From NCBI GenBank assembly GCA_018064905.1, contig JAGHUJ010000085.1:1-52544 (forward strand): a stretch of 52,544 nucleotides of DNA, given 5' to 3'. The translations under genes were made by a program, and so were the position numbers. Shown here piece by piece: positions 31,863 through 39,749 of the stretch. The notes under the pieces are model-generated. The model was not told the DNA's origin, ran no database searches, and saw only the letters and a program-made list of their open reading frames with translations. The DNA comes from Candidatus Treponema equifaecale (GTDB taxonomy: Bacteria > Spirochaetota > Spirochaetia > Treponematales > Treponemataceae). How positions within the stretch are numbered: the first letter of the stretch is position 1; each line of letters opens with the position of its first letter.

Positions 31863-34010
31863 TTACATTGACCGCCTTATGTCCGTAATCACCATCTGAG
31901 GAGTTTCTACGCCGTTGTAGGTGTTGCGGCAGATCTGGTAAACCACGTCAACTTCGTCTCCCTTGTCAAAGTCACGGTGAAGGAATTCAGCTCCGCCCCA
32001 AAGCATAGCCGGCCATTTTGTTCTGCCGCAGTCAAAGGTGAGCTTAAGGTGCTGCCGTTCTGTTTTTCCAAGAATCAATGCGTCGGCAATTTTAAGGTTT
32101 CGGCTCACAAATGTAAGCTCCCGGTTTTCCTCGCCGTATGGTTCAAAACTGTCCACAACTGCAAGAAGTTCCGGCTTGATGTAGTCCTGTGGAAGTTCTG
32201 CGTCAATGTCGATTCGTTCTGAGTCTGAATTTCCCAGCTGAATCTGCGGTGCAAACTGTTCCAAACAAGACAAAAAGTCCTGAAGCCGATCCTTCTTGAA
32301 ACTGAATCCTGCAGCATAGGCGTGTCCTCCATAGCTGATGAAAAGTTCTGACATTTTATCAAGAAGGGTGAGGACTTCAAAACCACGACAGCTTCGCATT
32401 GAGCCGATTGCATTGTCGTCAACAAAGGTGATGGCCATTGCAGGCATATCGTAGGTCGAAACCAGTTTTCCTGCGATTGTTCCAGAAACGCCTCTGTTGA
32501 TTCTTTCATCGATTATTACACAAAGCTTGCCGTTGTATTTTTCAATGCTGGATTTTGCGTTTTCAATTGCGTAGTTCCAGCCTTCGTTTCCAAGCTGCTT
32601 TCGCTGATTATTCATTTCTATGATTTTCTGCGCAATTTCGGTTCGTTTTGCAGGATCCTTTTCCAGAAACAGCTCCAGTCCGATTTCAGGCTGACCAAGG
32701 CGACCTGTGGCATTTAGAGCCGGGTTGATGTTCCAGGAAAGATCTGTGGCTGTAACACGTTTTCCAAGCAGATTCTGCAGTGAGAGCAGTTCCATAAGAC
32801 CTGTTCTGGCGTGACCTGCATTTATTGAGGCAATTCCCTGACGAATAAGCACCCGGTTTTCGTTTTTGAGAGGCATGATGTCCGCCAGTGCTGCCAATGC
32901 CACCAGCTGTAAATCCAGTTCGTTGGCTTTTGCATTCTGCGGAAACTGTTTTGCAATCTGTGAATTTAAGACAGTTACAAAGATATTGTAGAAGCCTTTT
33001 ATTTCTGAATTATGCTCAGGATTGTAGCGGGCAAATTTTGACTTGGACTTAAGCTGTGCAAGAGTTGCATTTGCCATTTGTGGAACCAGTTTTGCAGCTT
33101 CCGGACGCAAATCCATAAAGTTGAACTGTGCGCCGTTTCCAAAGATCTGTGCTAAAAGTGTGGAAGTCGTCTTTTCATCCCACACAAAAATCTGCTGGCC
33201 CCGCAAAAAATCCGGAAGCCTTGTGCTGGAAATGGAAGTGCCTGATTTTACCTTTATCGAAAGAAAATCTTTTTCCACAAGGTTCTCAACCTTCATCACG
33301 TCTATGATGCATTCGTCTGAATTTTTTGATTCATCATCAGGACGAACAGAAAGCAGTGCAATTTCATTTTTGTAAAGCTCTGAATGGGCAAATCGAAGGG
33401 CTGAAACCACTTTGTAGGCAACGGCACAGCCTGAAATATCCATGAACGGGTAGCCTGAATCTGCGCATTTTGGATTTATGATTACTGCCGGACTTGGAAG
33501 AACTTCAGGCGGATTGTGATGGTCTATAACGATGATGTCCATTCCTTTTTCCGCAGCATAGGCGATTTCTTCCACGTTGGAAATACCGCAGTCAACTGTG
33601 ATTATGAGGGAACCGTATTCCTTTTCAAAATCATCCACGGCTTCCTTGTTGAGTCCGTATGGATCTGTTCCTCTTGGAAGACGGCACTGAACATCAATTC
33701 CCAATGAACTCAAATAGTCGTAGAGAAGGGTTGTAGAAGTGATGCCGTCAACATCACGGTCACCAAAAATGAGAACCTTTTCACCTTCTTCTTCTGCCTG
33801 CATGATTCTGTCCACGGCGTCTTCCATGTTGGAAAACAAGAATGGATTGTGGAGAAAACGCAGATCATCTTCAAGAAAGAACTGTACTTCCGAACCTTCT
33901 GTAATTCCTCTTCGTGCAAAAATAGACGCAATGAGGGCGTTGACACCGTACTTGTCATACAATGCGCCAACGTCATTGCGGTTGATAGATTTTTTATACC
34001 AGTTTTTCAT
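31863..34010 (-). CDS. recJ: Single-strand DNA exonuclease RecJ (DHH family)
   Basis: 715 residues, against about 560-580 in most RecJ. Motifs: 'LIFGDRDVDGITST' (usually GDYDVDG; Tyr is Arg here), 'IITVDCGISN', 'IVIDHHNPPE', and the DHHA1 part 'SYGGHAYAAGFSF'. The excess is an insertion of about 140 residues between 'GCAVAYKVVSAL' and 'QLVALAALADIMPL'. It degrades single-stranded DNA 5' to 3' in recombination and repair; recO nearby belongs to the same pathway. It starts 14 nt after deoA and is followed directly by the hydrolase. Confidence 0.93.
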   Translation of the reverse strand: MKNWYKKSINRNDVGALYDKYGVNALIASIFARRGITEGSEVQFFLEDDLRFLHNPFLFSNMEDAVDRIMQAEEEGEKVLIFGDRDVDGITSTTLLYDYLSSLGIDVQCRLPRGTDPYGLNKEAVDDFEKEYGSLIITVDCGISNVEEIAYAAEKGMDIIVIDHHNPPEVLPSPAVIINPKCADSGYPFMDISGCAVAYKVVSALRFAHSELYKNEIALLSVRPDDESKNSDECIIDVMKVENLVEKDFLSIKVKSGTSISSTRLPDFLRGQQIFVWDEKTTSTLLAQIFGNGAQFNFMDLRPEAAKLVPQMANATLAQLKSKSKFARYNPEHNSEIKGFYNIFVTVLNSQIAKQFPQNAKANELDLQLVALAALADIMPLKNENRVLIRQGIASINAGHARTGLMELLSLQNLLGKRVTATDLSWNINPALNATGRLGQPEIGLELFLEKDPAKRTEIAQKIIEMNNQRKQLGNEGWNYAIENAKSSIEKYNGKLCVIIDERINRGVSGTIAGKLVSTYDMPAMAITFVDDNAIGSMRSCRGFEVLTLLDKMSELFISYGGHAYAAGFSFKKDRLQDFLSCLEQFAPQIQLGNSDSERIDIDAELPQDYIKPELLAVVDSFEPYGEENRELTFVSRNLKIADALILGKTERQHLKLTFDCGRTKWPAMLWGGAEFLHRDFDKGDEVDVVYQICRNTYNGVETPQMVITDIRRSM

Positions 34011-34024
34011 TTCCGTAATTAAAT

Positions 34025-35386
34025 TTATTTAATAATTTTGTAAATCAGCTGGTCTGAGTGTGGCTTTGTCTCGCTGTAGCTGAGTGCTTCTTCTGTGAGC
34101 ATTTTTACAGCCTGTGGAAGACAAGCCTCATCCTTTCCGTAAACATCAAGAATCAGCTCGCCTTTCTTAACACAGTCACCGGTTTTTTTATGCATGATGA
34201 TACCTGCATCCGGACAAACCTTGTCATCTGATTTATTGCGGCCAACACCAAGATAAACACTTGCCAGGCCAGTCTTGAAAGCGTCAAGTTTAATATATCC
34301 GTCTTTTTCTGCCAATACCTGAGTATGGAACTGTGAGCGGCGTTTTCCAATTTCTGCCATAAGTTTTTCTGGATTTCCGCCCTGAGTCTTCACATTTGCA
34401 AGGAAAATTTCCAGCGCCTTTCCTGAAGAGACTGCATCTTCACACATTTTGCGGGCTTCTTCTTCTGATTCTGCCTTTCCAGCCAGCAGAACCATTTCAG
34501 CACCCAGAGCGTAGGTCAGTTCCATTACATCAGCTGGACCTTTTCCCTGAAGACATTCCACCGTTTCTTCAATTTCAAGGAAGTTTCCCACCATTCGTCC
34601 AAGAGGAGTGTTCATTGCAGTCATAAATGCAGTGGCCTTTTTTCCCATGGCCTGTGCGGTCTTTACAAGGAATGTTGCCAGTTCTTCTGAATCTGGAATT
34701 GTTTTCATGAATGCACCTGAACCGTACTTTACATCAAATACAAGGGCATCTGCACCTTCTGCAACCTTTTTTGAGAGAATTGAAGAGGTAATGAGTGGTA
34801 CGCTTTCAACTGTGGCAGTAACGTCGCGGAGTGCATACATTTTTTTGTCGGCTGGTGCAACATTTGGGGTCTGTCCCATCATTGCAAAGCCGTCTTTTTT
34901 GATTCCAGCCCTGAACTGTTCTTCCGTAAGGTTTACGTTAAAGCCTTCGATGGATTCCAGCTTGTCCAGGGTTCCGCCAGTGTGTCCAAGTGCCCTTCCG
35001 CTCATCATTGGGTCCATTACGCCGCAGGCTGCAACAATTGGTGCCAGTGGAAGGGAAATTTTGTCTCCCACGCCACCTGTTGAATGCTTGTCTACATAGA
35101 TTTCGTTTTCTGGAAGTCCATCCTTTCCGTGAAGCTCGATAACGTCTCCGGAATGAAGCATTGCGTCTGTAAGTGCACCAGTTTCTTCGAAATTCATTCC
35201 GTTGAAGTAAACTGCCATCGTAAAGGCACTCATCTGGTAGTCTGGAATTCTTCCAGCTGTATATTCGTCGATTAAAAATTTGATTTCTTCTTTTGTAAGG
35301 GTTGTGGAAGAGGCAAGAATCTGGTTTCCGTTTGCATCCCGAACTTTTGTTCCTCTTTTTTTCATGATGATGTCAATTGCACGCAT
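34025..35386 (-). CDS. deoA: Pyrimidine-nucleoside/thymidine phosphorylase
   Basis: 453 residues. Signatures: 'DYQMSAFTMAVYFNGM', 'VDKHSTGGVGDKISLPLAPIVAACG', 'GRALGHTGGTLDKLESI', and 'KMYALRDVTATVES'. It splits thymidine or uridine with phosphate to free base and (deoxy)ribose 1-phosphate, feeding DeoC after phosphopentomutase. GGGGG lies 6 nt before the start. First gene of a leftward operon with recJ and the hydrolase. Whether it prefers thymidine or uridine cannot be told. Confidence 0.95.
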   Translation of the reverse strand: MRAIDIIMKKRGTKVRDANGNQILASSTTLTKEEIKFLIDEYTAGRIPDYQMSAFTMAVYFNGMNFEETGALTDAMLHSGDVIELHGKDGLPENEIYVDKHSTGGVGDKISLPLAPIVAACGVMDPMMSGRALGHTGGTLDKLESIEGFNVNLTEEQFRAGIKKDGFAMMGQTPNVAPADKKMYALRDVTATVESVPLITSSILSKKVAEGADALVFDVKYGSGAFMKTIPDSEELATFLVKTAQAMGKKATAFMTAMNTPLGRMVGNFLEIEETVECLQGKGPADVMELTYALGAEMVLLAGKAESEEEARKMCEDAVSSGKALEIFLANVKTQGGNPEKLMAEIGKRRSQFHTQVLAEKDGYIKLDAFKTGLASVYLGVGRNKSDDKVCPDAGIIMHKKTGDCVKKGELILDVYGKDEACLPQAVKMLTEEALSYSETKPHSDQLIYKIIK

Positions 35387-35620
35387 AATATCCCCCTTTG
35401 GTAAACGTATTACAAATGATTTTAATTTTAACGGATTGAAAAAAAGTGCTGCACTCCCAGTTACATCAGCCTTCGGAATGCACGCTACGCGGATAAGGAA
35501 GTTTATTATATGCGCTAAAGCGCCCGCTCAAAGTGCATTCAGGCTGCTGTGCCTTCGCGTTCCGCACAGTTTTCAGTCTGTTTAAATCAGTCCCAATATG
35601 TTTCCCCTGAATAATTCCCA
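35387..35620. other. Non-coding gap with nested inverted repeats
   Basis: The 234-nt gap between deoA and recO contains GAATGCAC and its inverse GTGCATTC about 55 nt apart, GCGCTAAAGCGC and CTGTGC...GCACAG. It resembles an intergenic structured repeat rather than a gene. The deoA promoter must lie in its left part, but I see no clear one. Confidence 0.45.
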
Positions 35621-36418
35621 TCATAAAATGCCTATGCCTGTTTCCAGGGTTTTTAGTTTGGAGCCGCAGGCTTGTTCTATCAGGAAATAAACCAGGGTTT
35701 TCATTTCCTGAAGGCAGGTTAAATCTATGGTTATGGCCCGAACTTCCTTTGGTGAAAGGCTTGAGGTTGCTTCCAGGTAGGTCAGGGCTGCTTTTCCGAT
35801 TCCTGCTGAAAAGGGGTTTGAATTGCTTTCGCTGTGAACCTGTGCGGCACCACAGTCAGGACAGACAAAACCGTTTTCAGAAGTTTGGAACGGATATCTA
35901 TATGATAAAGCATGATTTGTGAATTTGCCAGCATGAAGTGATTCTCCGCACTGACAGCAGAATTTTGTGTCTGGCTTTACCCCAAGAAGGTCAAGGTATC
36001 GCCACAAAAACCTTACCAGTCCAAGCCGGCTTTCTGCTTCTGAAGAAATTTCCATTCCGTCAAGGAAACCTCGGACAATTTTCCATGAAGCTTCGGAACT
36101 TCCTGCACATTTTGTCCTGATGAGTATTTCTGAAGCCAGGTTTGCGGCCCAGGTTTTAAAAAGGTTTTCACGGAAGCTTAAATGATAGTTTTTTACGTCA
36201 AAGTCCGTGATTTTTGTCTGGTTTTTTGATTCGTCCCTGTAAAGGTATATGATTCCTGAATTCATGGGAGATACCAGGGAACGGAGCTTTGATTTTGGAC
36301 CGCCGTAAAGGGTTGCGTAGCTTATTCCTTCTTCAGCCGAAAAAATCATTACGTTCCTGTTGTTTTCACCTGAGGGCTGAATGTTCAGAATCAATGCTGG
36401 AAAGGAAATGTTGCGCAT
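35621..36418 (-). CDS. recO: DNA repair protein RecO
   Basis: 265 residues. N-terminal OB-type region ('ALILNIQPSGENNRNVMIFSAEEG', 'LYGGPKSKLRSLVSPMN'), helical middle, and a zinc ribbon 'FCCQCGESL'...'FVCPDCGAA'. It loads RecA on SSB-coated DNA with RecR. No ribosome binding site; TAAAAT ends 6 nt before the ATG. It is divergent from rpoZ with promoters 10 nt apart. Confidence 0.92.
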   Translation of the reverse strand: MRNISFPALILNIQPSGENNRNVMIFSAEEGISYATLYGGPKSKLRSLVSPMNSGIIYLYRDESKNQTKITDFDVKNYHLSFRENLFKTWAANLASEILIRTKCAGSSEASWKIVRGFLDGMEISSEAESRLGLVRFLWRYLDLLGVKPDTKFCCQCGESLHAGKFTNHALSYRYPFQTSENGFVCPDCGAAQVHSESNSNPFSAGIGKAALTYLEATSSLSPKEVRAITIDLTCLQEMKTLVYFLIEQACGSKLKTLETGIGIL

Positions 36419-36424
36419 GGAAAT

Positions 36425-36430
36425 ATTTTA
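36425..36430 (-). promoter_or_regulatory. -10 element of recO, predicted leaderless
   Basis: TAAAAT on the minus strand 6 nt before ATG 36418. Its upstream region overlaps the rpoZ promoter. Confidence 0.45.
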
Positions 36431-36439
36431 CCATAAATA

Positions 36440-36468
36440 TTGACATATAAAAACACTTCCTTTAAAAT
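36440..36468 (+). promoter_or_regulatory. Strong sigma-70 promoter of rpoZ
   Basis: TTGACA (36440-36445), 17 nt, TAAAAT (36463-36468): perfect -35 and good -10. Confidence 0.85.
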
Positions 36469-36502
36469 ACTAGAACTTATTTTAAAGGGGATAAAAAGTA
36501 TT

Positions 36503-36703
36503 ATGATTTTTCCTTTGGAAGACACTGTAAAATTCAACGACAATATCTATGAAGCAACTTCAGCTGCAAGCCACCGTGCATACCAGCTTGCAATGATTAA
36601 GGATCCGCTCATCGAAGAAAATGACGGAAAGGTTGTTTCACTTGCTGCCAAGCAGCTTTTTGGCGGAGACATTCAGTACAAGAGAATTGAAGAAACAAAG
36701 TAG
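36503..36703 (+). CDS. rpoZ: RNA polymerase omega subunit
   Basis: 66 residues from ATG 36503. 'DNIYEATSAASHRAYQLAMIKDP' matches the conserved omega pattern (RYxLVxxAAxRAxQL), followed by 'KVVSLAAKQLFGGDIQYKRIEE' (AlxEixxGkI-type). A longer reading frame from 36440 begins inside the promoter and is rejected. Omega helps beta' folding and polymerase assembly. AAGGGG lies 13 nt before the start. The small size and divergence are typical of spirochaetes. Confidence 0.85.
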   Translation: MIFPLEDTVKFNDNIYEATSAASHRAYQLAMIKDPLIEENDGKVVSLAAKQLFGGDIQYKRIEETK

Positions 36704-36737
36704 TTTTTTCATGTAATTCAGTATATACGGGTCACCC

Positions 36738-36765
36738 TTGACGAAAGTGTGGCTTTAGATATAAT
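36738..36765 (+). promoter_or_regulatory. Sigma-70 promoter of the small ribosomal protein gene
   Basis: TTGACG (36738-36743), 16 nt, TATAAT (36760-36765). Confidence 0.8.
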
Positions 36766-36800
36766 AATCTTCACAGTTTTGTGATTTAAGGAGTGCCATC

Positions 36801-36890
36801 GTGCCTTGTGGAAAGAAAAGAAAGCGTCAGAAGATCGCAACTCATAAGCGTAAGAAGATGCTTAGAAGAAACAGACATAAGAGTAAGTAA
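36801..36890 (+). CDS. COX24/AURKAIP1-type small ribosomal protein
   Basis: 29 codons starting with GTG 36801 after AAGGAG (36788-36793). The product begins with PCGKKRKRQKIATHKRKK and is almost entirely Lys/Arg, matching the bacterial AURKAIP1/COX24-domain proteins (related to mitochondrial mS38 and the bS22 group) that bind the 30S subunit. It has its own strong promoter and a downstream terminator. It is too short for ordinary gene finders and easily missed. Confidence 0.88.
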   Translation: MPCGKKRKRQKIATHKRKKMLRRNRHKSK

Positions 36891-36894
36891 TAGT

Positions 36895-36923
36895 TTGACG
36901 GCATTTAGCTGCAAGGCTATTAT
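36895..36923 (+). promoter_or_regulatory. Promoter between the ribosomal gene and the terminator
   Basis: TTGACG (36895-36900), 17 nt, TATTAT (36918-36923), beginning 4 nt after the stop codon. A transcript starting near 36930 would enter a terminator hairpin at once and then reach dxs. Confidence 0.55.
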
Positions 36924-36936
36924 TCTTTGTCAAAAG

Positions 36937-36975
36937 AAGACCGCTTGAGTTATAGGCTAGGCGGTCTTTTTTTTT
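36937..36975 (+). terminator. Terminator or attenuator before dxs
   Basis: AAGACCGC (36937-36944) pairs with GCGGTCTT (36961-36968) over a 16-nt loop, followed by nine T. It ends the ribosomal protein gene; for transcripts from 36930 it would act as an attenuator of dxs. Confidence 0.85.
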
Positions 36976-36984
36976 ACTTGGGCT

Positions 36985-38910
36985 GTGCCGTCGCTTTTGG
37001 AGCATTTTACGATTCTTTCAAACATCAATTCACCAGAAGACTTAAAGAAAATCTCAGAAGAAAAACTTCCAGAACTGGCTGCGGAAATCAGAAAAAAAAT
37101 CATCGATACCGTTGCAAAAAACGGAGGTCACCTTGCCAGCAATCTTGGTGTGGTTGAACTTACCATTGCCTTGCACCGGGTGTTTGATTCTCCAAGAGAT
37201 GCAGTCATATTTGATGTAAGCCACCAGTCCTATACCCACAAGCTTTTGACAGGCCGATATTCCGAATTTTCAACCCTCAGAAAGGCTGGCGGAATTTCGG
37301 GATTTACGAGAATTTCAGAAAGTCCTCACGATTACTTTGACAATGGACATTCTTCAACCTCAATTTCTCAGGGAATTGGACTTTTGACGGCCTGGGAACT
37401 GCTTAAACAGGAAGGGGAAGAAGCCAGGAAGGTTGCCGTTGTAATTGGTGACGGTGCATTGACTGGTGGAATGGCTTACGAAGCCCTTTGTCACGCAGGA
37501 CAGCTTTCAAAAAACCTGATTGTCATCCTCAACGACAACCAGATGTCGATTTCTCCAAACAATTCTTCCATTTCAAGATACCTTTCGACCCTTACAATGA
37601 CAGGTGCCTACCAGAGCTTTCGCCATACGGTTGACAGCTTTGTAGATAAAATTCCAAATTCCCGCCATCACATCGGAAAATTCATTTATAAATTGAAGCG
37701 CGGCATAAAGGGAATGTTCCTTACAACCAATATCTTTACGGATTTGGGCTTTGAATATGTTGGGCCCCTTGACGGTCATAACATTAAGGAACTTGAAGAA
37801 AACCTTCGCCGCGTAAAAAAAATCAACAAGCCTGTTGTACTTCATGTGTGTACAAAAAAAGGAAAGGGCTATTCACCTGCAGAAAATGACCCTGCCAGCT
37901 TCCATGGAGTTGGACCTTTCCAGATTTCAGACGGAAAAATGGAAAAATATGATGCCTTGAGCTTTACGGAAGCCTTCAGCAACGCACTCATGGCAATTGC
38001 AGAAAAAAACAGGAAAATCTGTGCGATTACGGCAGCCATGTCAAAGGGAACTGGCCTTGATGCCTTTTCAAGAAAATTTGCTGAAAGATTCTTTGACGTA
38101 GGAATTGCAGAGGAACATGCCGTTACCTTTGCTGCAGGTCTTGCAACTGGCGGAATGATACCGGTTGTTGCAATTTATTCCACCTTCATTCAGCGTTCCG
38201 TTGACCAGATAATTCACGACGTTGCCCTTCCAAAACTGCCTGTTATAATTACTCTGGACAGAAGCGGGGCAGTTCCTGGTGACGGAGAAACCCATCAGGG
38301 ACTTTTTGACATTGCATTGCTTAAGTCCGTTCCAAACCTTATGATTTTGTCGCCGGTCAGTGCAGTTGACCTGGGAATCTGTCTGGTGTGGGCCGTTAAT
38401 GCTAAGCGACCTGTCGTAATCAGATATCCAAAACTTTCCTGTCCTTCTGAACTCCCTTCCTTTGAAGAAAAAATAATTGAAGGCCGTGGAATTCTGGTAA
38501 AATCAACTGAATATGCTCCAAAACTTGCGGTTCAGTTTGAAGATTTTTCTCCGGAAAAAAAGGTTCTCCTTGTTTGCACTGGTGGAATTTTTGACGAAAC
38601 CCTGATTGCGGGGCGAAACCTTCTTGGAAAGAAAATTGATGTAGACATTTATGTGCTTCGGTTTATAAAGCCTCTGGACGAAAACTACTTTGTTAAGCTG
38701 GCAAAGGCATACGACAAGGTTGTTTTTGTGGAAGACGGAGTAAAAGCCGGGGGAGTCGGAGAATATCTTGGAGCCCTTTTGCTTGAACGGGGTTATTCCA
38801 ATGTTTGCGTAAAGGCTTTTCCTGACCGTTTTGTGGCACACGGAACAAGGTCAGAAATTCTTGAAGCCTGTGGACTTAATGCAAGGTCAATTGCAGAGGC
38901 AGCCATATGA
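36985..38910 (+). CDS. dxs: 1-deoxy-D-xylulose-5-phosphate synthase
   Basis: 641 residues from GTG 36985; the true start may be ATT 37012, which has TTTTGGAG 9 nt upstream and lines up with the usual family N-terminus (INSPEDLKK). Thiamine diphosphate enzyme: 'GGHLASNLGVVELTIALH', 'VVIGDGALTGGMAYEAL', 'VILNDNQMSISPN', 'IAEEHAVTFAAGLA', 'LDRSGAVPGDGETHQGLFDIA'. It makes DXP from pyruvate and glyceraldehyde 3-phosphate, the entry to the MEP isoprenoid route. folP overlaps its stop by 4 nt. Confidence 0.96.
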   Translation: MPSLLEHFTILSNINSPEDLKKISEEKLPELAAEIRKKIIDTVAKNGGHLASNLGVVELTIALHRVFDSPRDAVIFDVSHQSYTHKLLTGRYSEFSTLRKAGGISGFTRISESPHDYFDNGHSSTSISQGIGLLTAWELLKQEGEEARKVAVVIGDGALTGGMAYEALCHAGQLSKNLIVILNDNQMSISPNNSSISRYLSTLTMTGAYQSFRHTVDSFVDKIPNSRHHIGKFIYKLKRGIKGMFLTTNIFTDLGFEYVGPLDGHNIKELEENLRRVKKINKPVVLHVCTKKGKGYSPAENDPASFHGVGPFQISDGKMEKYDALSFTEAFSNALMAIAEKNRKICAITAAMSKGTGLDAFSRKFAERFFDVGIAEEHAVTFAAGLATGGMIPVVAIYSTFIQRSVDQIIHDVALPKLPVIITLDRSGAVPGDGETHQGLFDIALLKSVPNLMILSPVSAVDLGICLVWAVNAKRPVVIRYPKLSCPSELPSFEEKIIEGRGILVKSTEYAPKLAVQFEDFSPEKKVLLVCTGGIFDETLIAGRNLLGKKIDVDIYVLRFIKPLDENYFVKLAKAYDKVVFVEDGVKAGGVGEYLGALLLERGYSNVCVKAFPDRFVAHGTRSEILEACGLNARSIAEAAI

Positions 38911-39734
38911 AAAGACTGATTTTAAAGGACAGAATTGTTGAAGCTAAACTTCCAGCCTTCGTAATGGGAATTGTCAATGCAACTCCCGATTCTTTCTGGG
39001 AAAAGAGCCGCGGTGGAGTTGAAGAAGCCCTTCGGCTGATAGAAGAGGGGGCAGACCTTCTTGATATTGGCGGTGAATCTACAAGGCCTGGAAGCTACTA
39101 TGTTTCTGCTGAAGAAGAAATTTCACGGGTAGTACCGGTTATCAGAGAAATCAGAAAGCATTCAGACATTCCCGTTTCTGTTGATACGAGAAAATTTGAA
39201 GTGATGAAGGCCTGCTATGAGGCTGGAGCCGACATTCTCAACGATGTTTCTGCAATGGAAGATGATGAAAGGCTTGGAAAATTCTGTGCAGAAACAAAAA
39301 TTCCAGTAATTTTGATGCACAAGAGAGGAATCCCTTCAAACATGCAGTCCGATACAAGCTACAAAAGCATTTTCAATGAGGTAAATTCCTATTTGCTGAA
39401 CCGTGCAGAGTATGCAGAAAAGCTTGGAATTGCTTCCGAAAAAATCTGGCTTGACCCTGGAATCTGTTTTGGAAAGGATGTTGCAGGAAATTTTGAACTG
39501 ATTCGCCGCTGCGGTGAACTTGGTGGTGGAAAATACAATGTTCTCATGGCCCTTTCAAGGAAAAGCTGCATAGGTGCCGTTACTGGCAGGGAAGTTCAGG
39601 ACAGGCTTTCCGGAACCTTGACCGCCGATGTGCTGAGCGTTCTCCGTGGTGCTTCAATGATTCGGGTTCACGACGTAAAGGAAGCCGTTGATTCCCTAAA
39701 AGTTCTGAATGCAGTTGAATTTGACTGTCTTTAA
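38907..39734 (+). CDS. folP: Dihydropteroate synthase
   Basis: 275 residues. 'VMGIVNATPDSFWEKSR', 'GADLLDIGGESTRPGSYYV', 'VSVDTRKFEVMKACYEAGADILNDVSA', 'WLDPGICFGKDVAGNFELI' and the C-terminal 'IRVHDVKEAVDSLKV' mark DHPS. It joins p-aminobenzoate to the pterin in folate synthesis and is the sulfonamide target. The ATG overlaps the dxs stop (ATGA), so the two are coupled. The HMxG block reads 'LMHKRGIPSNMQ', slightly unusual. Confidence 0.95.
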   Translation: MKRLILKDRIVEAKLPAFVMGIVNATPDSFWEKSRGGVEEALRLIEEGADLLDIGGESTRPGSYYVSAEEEISRVVPVIREIRKHSDIPVSVDTRKFEVMKACYEAGADILNDVSAMEDDERLGKFCAETKIPVILMHKRGIPSNMQSDTSYKSIFNEVNSYLLNRAEYAEKLGIASEKIWLDPGICFGKDVAGNFELIRRCGELGGGKYNVLMALSRKSCIGAVTGREVQDRLSGTLTADVLSVLRGASMIRVHDVKEAVDSLKVLNAVEFDCL

Positions 39735-39743
39735 CCTTAAAAT
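39715..39743 (+). promoter_or_regulatory. cdaA promoter, predicted leaderless
   Basis: TTGAAT (39715-39720), 17 nt, TAAAAT (39738-39743), 6 nt before ATG 39750. It lies inside the end of folP. No ribosome binding site. Confidence 0.55.
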
Positions 39744-39749
39744 AATAGT

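Noticed and set aside
37253..37260. GCCGATAT inside dxs as a sigma-28 -10 box
   Set aside because: No TAAA-like box at the correct distance upstream.
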